Notes: generated from the sequence alone by a model not told the origin. Shown: positions 15,483 through 31,666, counted from the first letter of the stretch. The stretch: 64,000 nucleotides of DNA from Anaeromyces robustus (GCA_002104895.1 MCFG01000145.1:81878-145877), one strand, 5' to 3'. A program made the numbers and translations.

Positions 15483-15992
15483 TAACCTAAAATTCTTCAT
15501 TTTACTTTTAATTATAATTTTTATACTAATATATAAATAATAAAAAAAATAAAAAAAAATGTCAAAAAGGAAAAAGTTTTTCTATAGATAAATAAATCTA
15601 TATAATATTTATTTATTTATTTATTTATTTATTTGTAATTATTATTTTAACTTTTAAATTTCTGTAAATATATTAAAGCATGAATTGAATTTTTTAATTT
15701 TTTTTTCCTTCTTAGTATAATACTTTTTGACATAAATCAATTTATGCAACTTTTTTTTATATTAATTATTAAAACTTATAAATTAATTAAATAATAATTT
15801 TTACAATTATGCCTTAATAAAAAAAATAAATATTTTTTAAACTTTATATATAAAAAAATAATTATTTATTATTATACTAAAATAATATTAAAATATAAAA
15901 CTTTTGCATATTATATATATAATATGTAAAAATTTTATATATTTTTAATATATTATTTAATAATCAAAGTAATTATTAAAAATAAAAAATAT

Positions 15993-16027
<35 letters not shown>

Positions 16028-16692
16028 AAAATTAAAAGAATGGAAAAAAAGAATTTTGTGTAACAATAATAAAATAGAATTTATTTTTTTTATTATCCTT
16101 ATATTAAAATATTTATTAAGCATATATATATTTATTCCATATCAATTATTGTTTATTTAAATATTTATATTGTGTTTCAATATTAATCAAAAATAACATA
16201 AAGAATTAATTAATTAAAAAGAAAAATACAAATTAAAAAGATTATTTAATGGAAAAAATAAATATAAAATATAATGCATTTCAAAACTAATGTAATATAT
16301 TAGAATACTATTATAATACATTAACTATTTCTATATAATTAAATTAACAAAAGAATAATACATATATATACTATTGTATATACATTAATATTTAAATATG
16401 ATCATTTTTACCTTTTTTTTTTTTTATTTAATAAAAAAGTAGTTTTAAATAAATCTTGTATTTTGTATATATGGGTATATATTTATAAATCTAGTAATTA
16501 TATATATATATATTTTGAAAAAAAAAAAAAAAAAAAAAAGTAAGAAAACAATAAAAAAATATGTTTTTTTTTTTTTTTTTTTTCAATTATTTATATTTAC
16601 TAATAAAAATATTTAAATAAGATAATAAAATTATTAGTAAAATTATAATTACAAACTAAATAATAATAATACAAAAAAATAAAATAAAAATA

Positions 16693-16896
16693 TTTCATAT
16701 ATTGTCAAAATTTACATTAATATTTAATAAATAAAAGAAAAAAATAAAATAAAAATACAAATAACAAAATATAAAAGATAATACAAAAAATTAAAATTAA
16801 ATTTTTCATATATTGTCAAAATTTACATTAATATTTAATAAATAAAAAAAAAGATAAAAAAAATAAAAATTCAAATAACAAAATATAAAAGATAAT
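16693..16896. repeat. 111-bp direct duplication immediately upstream of paralogue B
   Basis: TTTCATATATTGTCAAAATT and the following 80 or so bases (ending ACAAAATATAAAAGATAATA) occur at about 16693-16784 and again at 16804-16896, offset by 111 bases, with minor differences. The second copy ends 20 bases before the start codon at 16916. Confidence 0.85.
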
Positions 16897-16915
16897 AGTA
16901 ATATTCATAAGAAAA

Positions 16916-18493
16916 ATGCAGAGACCCGAAATAATTGAAATTGATGCTGAATATATTAATAAATGGAGATTTATTCAATATGCTTTTGATATGTTAATAG
17001 CACCAGCAAGAAACATATGGCTTTATTGGTTTGTTTTAGTATATATTCTTCATAGAAGAAAAGTAGATGATAAATTATATTATTATCTTGTAGTTATGCA
17101 TTATATTTTTAATGTTTTAGGAGATTTTGTTAATAGTTCATATAATTTTTATGATTTAACGTTTAAATTTTCATCAGCTATTCCTAATAATGAGATAGAT
17201 ATTACTAATTTAAAAAATAAATTAAATTTAACATATTATCTTGTGACAGTGCCATCTGTAATATTTTGGTATATTAGTAAAATTATTGCCGATTCTTATT
17301 ATTTTGGTAAATTAATAAAATATTGTCAAAATAAAACCATTATTTGGTTACAAACCATTATATTTTTTTTACTTATTGGTTCTCGTATTATTATTCCATC
17401 CCATTTTATTAGCTCTTATGATAAATGTACTTATACCAAAAAGTTAGGTTTTCTTTCAAGTCTCAGTTCCAATAAAAAAGATTGTTCCAAAGAAATATTT
17501 TGGATAAAATGGTGGAAATATCAATTAATTACAGAAGGAATATATATAATTTTCCATTTTATAATTTTTATTGCATTATATAGAAATAAAGTTACAATAA
17601 TTCATGATCTTATGAATCTTAGATCAGATAGTATTCATAAAAATTCTACAAGTTATAATCATACAGAATATATTGATGAAATTGAAAATCCTTTATTTGA
17701 AAGTTTTCGTTATGATTCACAATTTAGAATTTATATAGGATCTTTATTTTCTATTGTATCTTCAATATTTTATGGGTTTTTCTTTTATTCTTATTTTTCT
17801 GAGAATCGAAAAACAATGGAATGTATGAGAAATTTTTTTATTAATTTAACAATTTGTATTATTTATGTAGATCAAATTTTAGAATCAAAATTTAATTCAA
17901 AAGGTTCAACATCCTATACTTTAAGTAAATCAACTTCCTCTTCTCATTCTAATAAACATTCTTTTTCTAATAAAAATGGAATTTATCAAACAGCAATGGA
18001 TACAACCACTATGAATAGTTATAATACTTTAGATTTTGTAGATAAGCTTCCTAAATCATCATCATCATCATCATTTGCAACAAGAAGTATGAAAGATAGT
18101 TATTATGATATTTCAAATAATAATATTCTTACTAAAAATAATTTGTCATTAGCTTCCTCTTCAAATATTAATTATGATACAAACTCATCAAAATCTTTTT
18201 TGAATTTAAACTCAAACAATAATTATTCATTATTTTCATTTAAAGAAGAGCCTATGTCAATAAATAAAATATATAATAATGATGTTAAGAGAACTTGTCC
18301 TGTATCAAATATAAGATATGATACTGGAGATCAATATGAATCATCAAATTTATTATTCTACACTAATCGTTTTAAAAAATATAATGAAGAAGAAAGTAAA
18401 TATTACATTGATGATTTCAATAAATATATAAATAATACATCATCTGGTTCTTATAATCCAAGTAATGATATTGCAAAAAATAGATTTTATTAA
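16916..18493 (+). CDS. Seven-helix membrane protein with Ser/Asn-rich tail (paralogue B)
   Basis: Single exon, 525 residues. Hydrophobic helices lie at about 20-46, 54-74, 107-130, 142-163, 202-223, 271-295 and 301-322, followed by a 200-residue hydrophilic Ser/Asn-rich tail. Motifs shared with the gene at 12049: P-x-x-N-x-W-x-Y-W in helix 1 (APARNIWLYW), an Asp in helix 2 (VLGDFVN), a loop with YDKC and a second Cys before helix 5 (FWIKWWKYQLITEG), and MRNFFINLTICIIYVDQIL at the seventh helix. Unlike its neighbour it has no introns in the helical region, so it may derive from a reverse-transcribed copy or have lost introns. No extracellular domain or signal peptide is visible. Function unknown; a 7-helix receptor or transporter is possible. 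Confidence 0.85.
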   Translation: MQRPEIIEIDAEYINKWRFIQYAFDMLIAPARNIWLYWFVLVYILHRRKVDDKLYYYLVVMHYIFNVLGDFVNSSYNFYDLTFKFSSAIPNNEIDITNLKNKLNLTYYLVTVPSVIFWYISKIIADSYYFGKLIKYCQNKTIIWLQTIIFFLLIGSRIIIPSHFISSYDKCTYTKKLGFLSSLSSNKKDCSKEIFWIKWWKYQLITEGIYIIFHFIIFIALYRNKVTIIHDLMNLRSDSIHKNSTSYNHTEYIDEIENPLFESFRYDSQFRIYIGSLFSIVSSIFYGFFFYSYFSENRKTMECMRNFFINLTICIIYVDQILESKFNSKGSTSYTLSKSTSSSHSNKHSFSNKNGIYQTAMDTTTMNSYNTLDFVDKLPKSSSSSSFATRSMKDSYYDISNNNILTKNNLSLASSSNINYDTNSSKSFLNLNSNNNYSLFSFKEEPMSINKIYNNDVKRTCPVSNIRYDTGDQYESSNLLFYTNRFKKYNEEESKYYIDDFNKYINNTSSGSYNPSNDIAKNRFY

Positions 18494-18849
18494 GAATTAT
18501 TTTTTATAAATTAACTATTATCTAATTAGAATTGAAAAAATAAAATTAAAAATACAAAAAAAATAAAAAAATAAAAAAAAATAAAAAAAAAAGAAATATA
18601 TAATAAAAAACTAAATAAAAATTTAAATATATCATTTATTTAACTATTTATAAAAAAAATAAATATATATTTATATAATTTTAATTTTATCTTAGTGATT
18701 TAGTATAAATATATTTAAAAATATATTTAAAATAAACAAATTGGGTATAATATATTATAAAATATATTTTAAAATAAAAGAATTGGGTATAAATATTTTA
18801 AAATCTAGATTTTGATGTAATTATTTTTTTTTTTCAGTTAATAAATAGG
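18494..18849. other. Short convergent intergenic region
   Basis: AT-rich spacer between the stop of paralogue B and the stop of the ankyrin gene. A short motif AATTGGGTATA occurs twice (18739-18749 and 18780-18790) within a degenerate 44-base direct repeat. Confidence 0.7.
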
Positions 18850-21894
<3,045 letters not shown>

Positions 21895-21952
21895 TTTTTT
21901 TTCTTTTTTCTTTTTTAATTTAACATATATTTGTTAATTGAAATATTTGAAC

Positions 21953-21988
<36 letters not shown>

Positions 21989-22565
21989 CCAATACTTTTT
22001 ATAATTTTTAGATAAATTTTTTTTATAATACAAAGTTATATAATTTAAAATTATATTATTCATTTTATTTAATAAAATTTTTATTATTTTTATTAATTTA
22101 TTAATTAAATCATTTATGTTTAATTAAAATTTTCAATTAGTCATAATTATTTAAAAAAAAAAAAAATAAGGTAATGAATTATATGATTTTTATTTTCCTT
22201 AATAGATTTTTTTTTAAAATATTTTTTTTAATAATTTAATAAATAATAAATATGATATTATAGCACAATTTTTTTTAGTTTTTTAATTTTTTTTTTTTTT
22301 TTTTTTGCTTAAAATTTCAGAAATGTTTAAACTGTATATAATAAATAAAAAATTTTTAAATATTATTTTTACTTCACTTAATTTACTGCTATTGTATTAT
22401 TTAATAAATATTTGATATATATATTTTTTAAATGTATATTATATGTTATGATTGATATTTTAATTTATTTTATTTTAGTTGTAAAGTATTAAAGTATTAA
22501 AAAAAAAATGACGATATAAATGAAAACAAAAATATTGAAAAAAAAATGAAAAAAAAAAAAAAATA
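21895..22565. other. Intergenic region between the ankyrin gene and RBBP5
   Basis: No gene seen. It serves as the upstream region of the ankyrin gene (minus strand) and the 3' flank of RBBP5. It holds poly(A) at 21960-21982 and poly(T) near 22287-22305. Confidence 0.7.
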
Positions 22566-22904
22566 TTAACTAGAATGAACTGATTCAGTTAAGGTATCCA
22601 TTTGTACTGTAGAAAGTTGAGAAGGTAAAAATGATTGATTTTCACTTTGTACAATATCAGGTTTTACAGGAATAAAAAATATTTCTTCATCATTAGAATC
22701 TGAATCACTATTATACATAATTCTTTGAATATTAACTACATCAATTTCTTCATCTTCTTCTTCCTTTTTCTTTTTTTCTTCTTCTAATATATTTTCATTT
22801 ATCTTACAAAAAAAAAAAAAAAAATATTTGATAATAAAATAATTAATTATTTATTATATATCACTATTATATAATCATCCATATTTTTATATATATATCT
22901 ATTC

Positions 22905-22964
<60 letters not shown>

Positions 22965-23345
22965 TTTATCTTTACAATATCAAATTCATTTTCTTTTTCT
23001 ATATATTCAACATTTTCTTCAAGTTCTTGGAAATCTTAATTTATAATTATGAAAATAATATTATATTTATTATTAGTAAAATATATAAAATTATAAATAT
23101 AAATATAAATATATATATATATATTTCATCATAATTGATAATAGTAAGTAAAAATATACCAGGTGCAAAAGCACTCCAATTTTCTTGATATGTAGTAACC
23201 CAAATAGCTATTTGACCAATTTTTGGTACTGTTATTATAACACGACGATACGGATGCCACTATATCAGTATATTTATTATAAAGAGCAATAATAATAATG
23301 TTAAATTTTTAATTATTTTATGTTATTATATTGTAAAATAAATTA

Positions 23346-23380
<35 letters not shown>

Positions 23381-24366
23381 TTTGTTGAAATATATATTAT
23401 ATAAATTTAATTTTATTTACAGCCAAATCTACTAATGATTTTTGGGATCCTTCTAATATTCTTAATAAGTTTCCATCTTCTTTATCCCATATATATATTT
23501 TATATGGCTTAGTATCAGATGCTAAAATTATTAATTTGATAATTTCAACAAAAAAAAAAAAAGTTATAAGTTATTTAAAACAAATTACTTTTTAATTGAT
23601 TATAATTGTAATATATTAACTAAAATGAAATATATTCTAAGTATCAAACTTATTAAAAAATATATATATATAATTATATATGTAAGAAAAATAATAATTA
23701 TAATATATTAAAAAAATTTTTTTTTTAATATAAACCTCCTATAACATATTCAGAATTAGGACTAAAACAACATTGAACCCATTGAAATTGATTGACAGGA
23801 TCTTGAAATTTATGTTGTTGTTCAATTTTTCCATTTTCTTCAATAGTAAATACCCTTATTTGTCGATCACTAGAATTTACTAATAAATCTCTAATTTAAA
23901 TAATCATAATTTATAGGTTTTAGATATTAATATAAAATTACATTTAATTATAATATATATATATATATATTATAATTAAATATGATTTTAATACTTACTT
24001 TCCTTTCTTGCTAATATGAATATTTTTTATCGTTGAACTTCCAGCATTTATTTTTAATGATTCTATTGACTTTATATATATATATAGATATATAATAAAT
24101 ATATTAATTATTCATTAATAATCAATTTGTTTTTTTAATTTTTTATTATTACTATTAAGTATCATAATAACAATAATCACAATACCATTTGTTGTTCTAC
24201 ATCATAAACATATATATTTCCTTTTGATGAACCAAAATATAATTTTTCTCCATATCGTGAAAAACATCCTAAATAATCGGTCCTATGGAAATAAATAAAT
24301 ATATACAATGAAAATAATAAATAACAAATAATTAATATCAATATTGATATTTGATATTTTATTATA

Positions 24367-24420
<54 letters not shown>

Positions 24421-25763
24421 TAATAATAATAATGATAATAATAATAATAATAATAATAATGATAATAATAATGATAATAATAATTATAATAATAATACTT
24501 ATAATAATAAAAATGATAATAATTATAATAATAATAATAGTATAATAATTATAATGATAATAATTATAATGATAATAATTATAATGATAATAATTATAAT
24601 AATAATAATAGTAATAATAATAATAATAAATGTTATTTTTTAATTACTTCGCTGCTATTTCTTCACTATCAATTCTTAAAAGAGTTCTAATTTCTTCTTT
24701 TCCTTCTTCTAATGGGGTTATATCAACAAGAATAGGTAAATGTTTTTGAGGACAAACAAGAATTATATTTCTTTATATATAAAAATAACAGTAAATTTAA
24801 AATTTATATATTTATATAAAATTTTAAAAATTAATTAATCCAATTATTATTATATATATATTTGTAGCTAATTTAATTTAACAATTCCATTAAAATTTAA
24901 ATTTCTTAAATAATATTTTATCAATTTTTAAGAAATTAAAAAAATAATTTATCCATTTTCTAAAAATTAAAATTTTAATCATTATCCATTTTCTCTTTAA
25001 TTGAATATTAATTATTACTTTTTTCTTGGATGAAAACAAGAATATTTTATTGGGGTATCAAATTTAAATTTGTAAACTAGATTTCCTGTTATTGAATTCC
25101 ATATTATACAACTTTTATCTTTTGATGATGATAATATTAAATTACTATCTCTTGACCAGCTAATATATATTATTACATATTATACATAAAATAAGATAAT
25201 AATGAAAATAATTATAATATTAAATAAAAAAAAGTTAACAAACAATAATTATAATATATAATAAAAAAATTTTAATTAAAAGTATTATATTATATATATA
25301 TAATAAAAATAATAATTATTAATATTTTATATAGTACAATATTTGAATTTAATTCATATTTAATCTATTATAATAATTTATATAAATTTTTTATATTATT
25401 ATCTCAAAATTATACCATATAGATGTAATTTTATCTTCATGACCTTGATATTCTCTTATTATACTTGTAGTTTCAAAATCCCATATCAAACATCTACCAT
25501 CCAAACATCCACCTGCAACATAATTACCTCTTCTATTAAATGAACATGTTATAACATTTCCTCCATCTTCTAGATAATTCTTAATTATATCAGGTACTTC
25601 CTCCTGCTGAAAAGGATCTTTTTATTTTTAAATTCAAAATTCAATTTAATATTTCATTTAATATAATAGATATAAAAATTATAAAAAAAAATAATTAAAT
25701 TTTATATGTATATACAAAGAAATGTATAAATATCTAATATATACCTAATAATTCCAAATTCAT
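22566..25763 (-). CDS. RBBP5: RBBP5/Swd1, WD40 subunit of the COMPASS H3K4 methyltransferase
   Basis: Eleven exons on the minus strand: 25745-25763, 25416-25617, 25019-25159, 24648-24770, 24186-24282, 23999-24069, 23736-23890, 23421-23521, 23160-23259, 22976-23034, 22566-22802 (434 residues). It starts MNLELLDPF, matching the MNLELL start of animal RBBP5. WD40 blades include CLDGRCLIWDFETT, ICWSRDSNLILSSSKDKSCI, FSPNSEYVIGASDTKPYKIY and SWHP-like AWHPYRR. After the propeller comes ENWSAFAPDFQELEENVEYI then EKENEFDI, nearly identical to the RBBP5 segment that contacts the SET-domain protein and Ash2L, followed by an acidic Glu/Lys-rich region (D/E box). The nuclear complex methylates histone H3 Lys4. 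It is shorter than human RBBP5 (538), mainly at the C-terminus. Ten introns of 71-365 bases, some carrying AAT repeats. It shares an upstream region with the divergent gene at 26480. Confidence 0.96.
22905..22971. repeat. (AAT)n repeat in the last RBBP5 intron
   Basis: About 22 uninterrupted triplets between the last two exons. Confidence 0.9.
23942..23981. repeat. Perfect 40-bp palindrome in an RBBP5 intron
   Basis: ATTTAATTATAATATATATA is followed directly by its exact reverse complement. It lies between exons 23736-23890 and 23999-24069 and could fold the intron into a hairpin. Confidence 0.8.
24369..24637. repeat. AAT-rich compound repeat in an RBBP5 intron
   Basis: (AAT)n with GAT interruptions, followed at about 24540-24600 by four copies of an 18-base unit ATAATGATAATAATTATA. 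It explains the poly-Ile open frames here. Confidence 0.9.
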
Positions 25764-26479
25764 TTTTAAAAAATTAATAAAATATAATTATTTTTTAGAA
25801 ATTATAAATTGAAATTATTTTAATTAATATAGTTTATTTTAAAAAAAAGATAAAAAAATATTATTCTATTTAAAAAAATTTTTTTTAAAGAATCATAAAT
25901 ATTTTAATAATTATCCATTATATATCATATCATTTAATTAAATATAAATTAAAATATATTGTTTATTATGTATATATGTTTTTATTTATTATGTATCTAC
26001 CATTACCATTAAATAATAATATATTGCTTTTTTTTTAATTTATAATATTAATTCACAAAATTGTTTTTTTAATTTATCATTATTTATAATTGTGGATATT
26101 AAAAACTTAAAAAAAAAATTTTTTTTTCAATTGTTTAATTATTAAGAAAAGGTTTCTTTATTGTAATTAAAGTTTTCAACATTTTGTTTTAACTATTAAA
26201 CTTTTTTTATAATATATATAATAATAAATAAATAAATAAAACAAAACAATAAAATAAAGTAAAATAAAATAATGAACTGTAATGTTATTTAAATTTTTTA
26301 TTTTAATTTCATTTTTATCTTAATTTTTTAATTTTAATAAATATATTATTCCTTTTTTCCATATTATAAATAAAATATTTAAAGCATTTGTAACAAAAAT
26401 ACTTTCAAATTTAAATTTCAAAGACATTTTTAAAAAATAAAAAAAAAAAATATAGATATATATATATAATATATATAAA
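25764..26479. promoter_or_regulatory. Shared upstream region of two divergent genes
   Basis: A 716-base region separates the start codons of RBBP5 (minus) and the coiled-coil gene (plus). It should contain both promoters. I see only AT-rich sequence with A and T runs and no defined motif. Confidence 0.4.
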
Positions 26480-28863
26480 ATGATATACCAAGAGTAAGTT
26501 ATAAAAAATTATATATATGTATATATATAATTTTAATGAAATAATTATAACATATATTTATTCTATTGTCACCTTTATATATAATAATAAAAGCATACCA
26601 GAAAAAAAAGATATAAATGAATTAAAAACTGAATATATTAACGATTTCAATTTGAATAACAATGATAATATTGTAAAGAAAAAAAAAAATTATATATATA
26701 ATATATTTATAGTTTATTATATATAGAAAAATTTTTGTTTTTTTTGGTAATAATAATTATTTTTCAAATAATGTAATATTTTTGTTAAAAAAGCGTAATG
26801 ATAATAAAATTGAAATTGATAATGAATTAGATGAAGCGTTTCAAGATTTATCATTTAATGTTAAAGGTATAAAGAATAAATCTACTGTAAATTATACCCA
26901 AAATCAACATAATAGTATGAATGAAAAAAAATATGCTGATTTTCATAATGCACTAGATGGATTATTAAAAGATGACGACAATGATAATGTAGAGTCCATA
27001 GAATACATTCAAGAAAATAATAAAAGTACTGAAATTAATACCATTACTAAAGATAATATTAATAAAGATAAAGATAAAGATAATAAGATAAAGGATGATA
27101 ACGATAATAAAAATAAAAATAATAATGAAGAAATGGAACAAAATGGGAATAACGAAATAATAAATGATAATGCAATTAATATAAAAAAGGATTTCACTAA
27201 TAATGACAACATAAATAGTATAAGCAATAACAAAACAATCAATAATAATCATATAAAAAATAATTGTATAAATAACTATGATAATAATGAAATTAAAAAC
27301 AATAAGCTTGTTAATGACAACGACGATAATAATAAGAAAAATGATAATAAAATAATAAAGGATAAAACTATTCAATATGATAATAATCACTTAAGTGATA
27401 TATCACAAATTAATAATGTTCAATATTATGATAACTATAATAATTATGCAACAAATAATATAATAAATAATGAACCGTATATTAGTAATACCGAATTATA
27501 TGATATAAATAATAATAAGATAATATCGATAGACACTAATCATATTAATATTGAGAATATAAATAATATATCTTCGTCTTTTAAACATTGTAAGTACATA
27601 AAAAAAAAATAACAATTGAAATTATTTTTAATATATATCCTTTTTAAATAAAATAAAAAAAATTCTAAATTGATAAATAATTAACTTGGCACTTTTTTGT
27701 TATATTTTAATAAAAATGTAGATAATAATACCATAAAAGAAAATAATGAATTAATTTATCAATATGAAGATAATGATGAATTATTTAATCGTTATGAAGA
27801 AATGAAAAAGAAGATATCATATTTATCTTCTAATGGGTATTATGATATAGTTAATAAATATTCCAATTCAAATAATTTCAGAAAATCGGATTCAAATCAT
27901 ACTCTTGTGAATCATGAAGAAATGAATGCTTTAAAAGATAATAGTATATCAATAATAAATTCTATTGATAATTCATACGTATCAAGTAAAAGTTCTTCAT
28001 CCCATATAGAAAATTATAATTATGATAATATTAATAATATAAAAAATGAAAATACAATTTTAAAAGAAAAGGTATTAGTTTTTTTTTTATTATTATTATT
28101 ATTAATTAACAAAATAAAATATAATATATTAACAATTATCTAAAAATATATAATGATATGTTAAATACTTTAAAAAAAAAATAAAATAAAAGTTAAAAAA
28201 ATTAAAACAAGAATTTAATACGAAAATAAAAGAAAATAAAAGTTTAAATATTCAACTATCAGAAATTAAAAATAAAATAGAAGATATTATCCATAAAAAT
28301 AAGTAATTATCACTTTACCATATAATAACTATTTAAAATTTTATAATAACTATTTCCTTTTTTTTTTTTTTTATTTTAATTTATTTATTAATTTTATTTT
28401 ATTATATTTTATCAATTATTCAAGTCTTGAATTAAATAAAGAAAAAATGAAACATATATCAGAAAAATCAAAATTGAATTCTCATATATCAGAAATTACT
28501 CATAAATGTACTTTATATGAAAGGTTCGAATTTATAAAAATTATATAATATATATATATATTATTTAAATATATATATTATTTAATTTAAATATATATAA
28601 AATATATACTTATATATATATTTAAATTAATTTTTTAGTACCATAAAAAATAAAGATAGAATAATAGATGATTTAAAAATTCAATTAGAAGTACTAAATG
28701 AAGGAACAACTCAAAAATTAAAAAAATATGATGAAGAAAATAAAAAAAATATAAAGCTTTATAATGATTCTCAAACTGAAGTAACTATTTATATTATATC
28801 AACTTTTTTTTTTTTTTTTTTTTTTTTTATAAAAATGTTACATAATGTCTAATATTTTTAAAA

Positions 28864-28897
<34 letters not shown>

Positions 28898-29130
28898 AAT
28901 AGCAATAAGAAAAGATATAATACAACAGAAACAAAATTATGAAATTGAGATCCATAATATAAAATCAGAAAATGAGAAAGTAATATTTGCATTAAAATAA
29001 ATTAAAAAAAAAATTTTTTTTTATAATAATATTATATATTATATATTTATTATAATTATTTAAAAATATATTATTTGATGTAAATTAAATTATTGATATA
29101 ATTTTCATTTTTTTCCCTTATATATATACA

Positions 29131-29162
<32 letters not shown>

Positions 29163-30360
29163 AAGAGAATTTGCTAATCATGATAAGCAAGAATTATCAA
29201 TGGAAAATAATAGATTAGAAAAAGAAAAAATGAATTTGAAGAAAAAAATAAGTGAACTTGAAAATGAAAAAGAAATTATGAAAATTAATATTGAAGATAA
29301 AGAAAAGAAAATTAAAGAATTAGAAAAAATTAAAGAATCAACAAAGTTACAAAACGAAATAATAAAGTATTAAAATATATATATTTTTATGTTATATATA
29401 ATTTAAGTATCAGTTTTATAATAGGAAAAAAAATTTTTTTTTAATATTTATAGAAAAAAAAATAAAGAATTAGAACAAAAAATACAAATAAATGATCAAG
29501 AAAATAGTTATATGAAAAAAAAGTTTTCTAAAGAATTTACAAAAATAAAAAAACTATCTCAAGGATTAAAGGTATAATAATAAAAATAATAATAAAAATA
29601 ATAATAAAAATAATAATAAAAATAATAACAATATTATTATTATATATAAATATTTCAAAATTAATTTATTTTAATCTAAAAAAAAAAAAAAAACTTTAGA
29701 AATCTTTAGAAGAAGAAAGAAAATTACATGAAAAAGAAATATTAAAATTTAAAGAAAATAATGAAGCTTTAACTGAAAAAATAAAAAACCAAGAAATATT
29801 AAATGAGAAAGTAATAAATAATAATAATAATTAAATAAAATAAATAAAATATATATATATATTTATATATTTATTAAAATAATGGGTTATTAATTAATAT
29901 ATTATTGTTGTAATAATTATCATTATTATATTGTTAAAATTAGAAATGTAATAATTACATATTAAAAATACAGGACCAAAATAAAAAAATACAACAATAT
30001 GAAAATAATATAGCAGAATCAAAAAAGAATGAAAGAATCTTAAAGTAAATTTTAATAAAAGCATACATTATAAATTATTTTATTTATAAGTAATTATTTA
30101 TTTATTTGTTATTAACGATTTATTTAATAATAATAATCATTAATCATTAGAAATCAATATGAAAAAAAAATAGAAAAGCTGCAAAATAAAATTAAAGAGG
30201 TATAAATTAAATTAAAAAAAAAAATTATTTATATATATATATTATTATTATAAATTAACCATTTTATAATTATAACTATAATAATTTTAATAAAAAGGTT
30301 GAAAAAAAAAGTAAAGCCTTTTTTGCATATTTGAATAATCAAACTAGTGGCTTAATATAA
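26480..30360 (+). CDS. Unrecognised coiled-coil protein with Asn/Asp-rich N-terminus
   Basis: Fourteen exons: 26480-26493, 26594-26672, 26794-27589, 27722-28071, 28193-28302, 28425-28523, 28639-28780, 28896-28979, 29161-29366, 29454-29571, 29700-29810, 29974-30044, 30151-30199, 30298-30360 (763 residues). Every phase agrees and the frame stays open, which is good support in DNA where stops are frequent. Residues up to about 400 are low-complexity Asn/Asp/Lys. From about residue 414 to 750 the chain is Lys/Glu/Leu/Ile-rich with heptad spacing (for example MKKKISYLSS, EKEKMNLKKKISELENEKE), typical of a long coiled coil such as golgin, septation or cytoskeletal proteins. It ends KAFFAYLNNQTSGLI. 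I recognise no family. The short first exon (MIYQ) is the least certain; a further upstream exon cannot be excluded. Confidence 0.7.
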
Positions 30361-30807
30361 TTTAATTAATCTTATAATAGAAATTACCAAATTTTTTATG
30401 ATTTATTATGATGGTATTGATATAATAATAATAATTGATAGAGTAATGATTCTTTTTTTTTTTTTAAGAAAATAATAATAATAATAATAATAATAATTAA
30501 TAACAATTGATAAAATAATGATTCTTTTTTAAAAAATAACAATAATAATTATCTAAAAAAATAAAAATTATTTAAATAATTATAATTATACCAATATATA
30601 AATAATAATGTAACAAAATATATAATTTTAAATAGATTTATTAAACGATTATAAAATTTAATATTTTATGTAATAAAAATACGTAATTATAATATATATT
30701 ATATATTATATATTGATATAAACAAGAAAAAAAATATTCAATAAATAAAGTTATTGGTTTTTTTTTTTTTTTTTTTTTTTTTAATTTTTATTTTCTTTTT
30801 ATTTTTA

Positions 30808-30838
<31 letters not shown>

Positions 30839-31631
30839 TATTTATTTATTTATTCATTTTTTTTTTTACCGTTTTTATTTAGATCTTTTTTAATAATTAA
30901 ATAAAAAAAAAATTTTTTTTAAAAGTTATGTTATGGTAATTATTTTTATATGTTACATACTTTAATTTATTTTCTTTTATTTTTAATTTTTAATTTTCTT
31001 TATTTTTTTATTATTATAATTAATTAATATTTTTTACTTATTTTACATTTTTACTTCTTTTGAAAAATCTTTTTTTATTTTTTTGTACTTTGTATTTTTT
31101 TATTTATTTATTAATTAATTATTCATTAATTTACTTATTCATTTATTTATGAGTTTATTTATTTATTAATTTATTAAATTTTGTCATTAATTAAAACTAA
31201 ATATATTAACAAATGTATTCTAATATACTACAAATAAATTTTAATTACTAATAATTTTTATTTCAAATTTTTTTTTAAAAAAAAAAAAAATACAAAATCA
31301 CATTTATTAATAAAAAAATAAAAATAAATTTTTTTTTAATAATTAATAATTAAATATTAAATATTAAATATTAATTAATATAATAATATTTATTATATTA
31401 TATTTATTATATTTATTATAATAGTAATTATATTTATTATAATAGTATTTTATTATTATATTTATTATATATTATTATATATTATTTAATTAGTTAAATT
31501 TTTTTTTTTAATTTTTGTTTTTTGACACTTTTTATTTAATTATTCCAAAAATAAAAAAATAAAAAATAAAAAATAAAAAAATAAAAAATTTAAAAATTTA
31601 TACATAATATTGAATTAATAAAAAAAAAACA

Positions 31632-31666
<35 letters not shown>

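Larger units (their letters stand above)
14695..16915. other. Intergenic region between the two 7-helix paralogues
   Basis: No gene seen. It contains (AAAC/AAAT)n after the first stop (14700-14763), short AAT and AT runs, several poly(A) and poly(T) tracts (15415-15449, 15993-16025, 16519-16540) and two tandem duplications listed separately. Confidence 0.7.

Noticed and set aside
26517-26726. Start of the coiled-coil gene at 26517
   Set aside because: Its first 25 residues are AT-run translation. A better model starts at 26480 with a GTAAGT donor and enters at 26594.
28520-28535. GGTTCGAATTT as a tRNA T-loop
   Set aside because: No cloverleaf stems can be formed around it, and it spans an exon-intron border of the coiled-coil gene. 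I found no tRNA or rRNA gene in the window.
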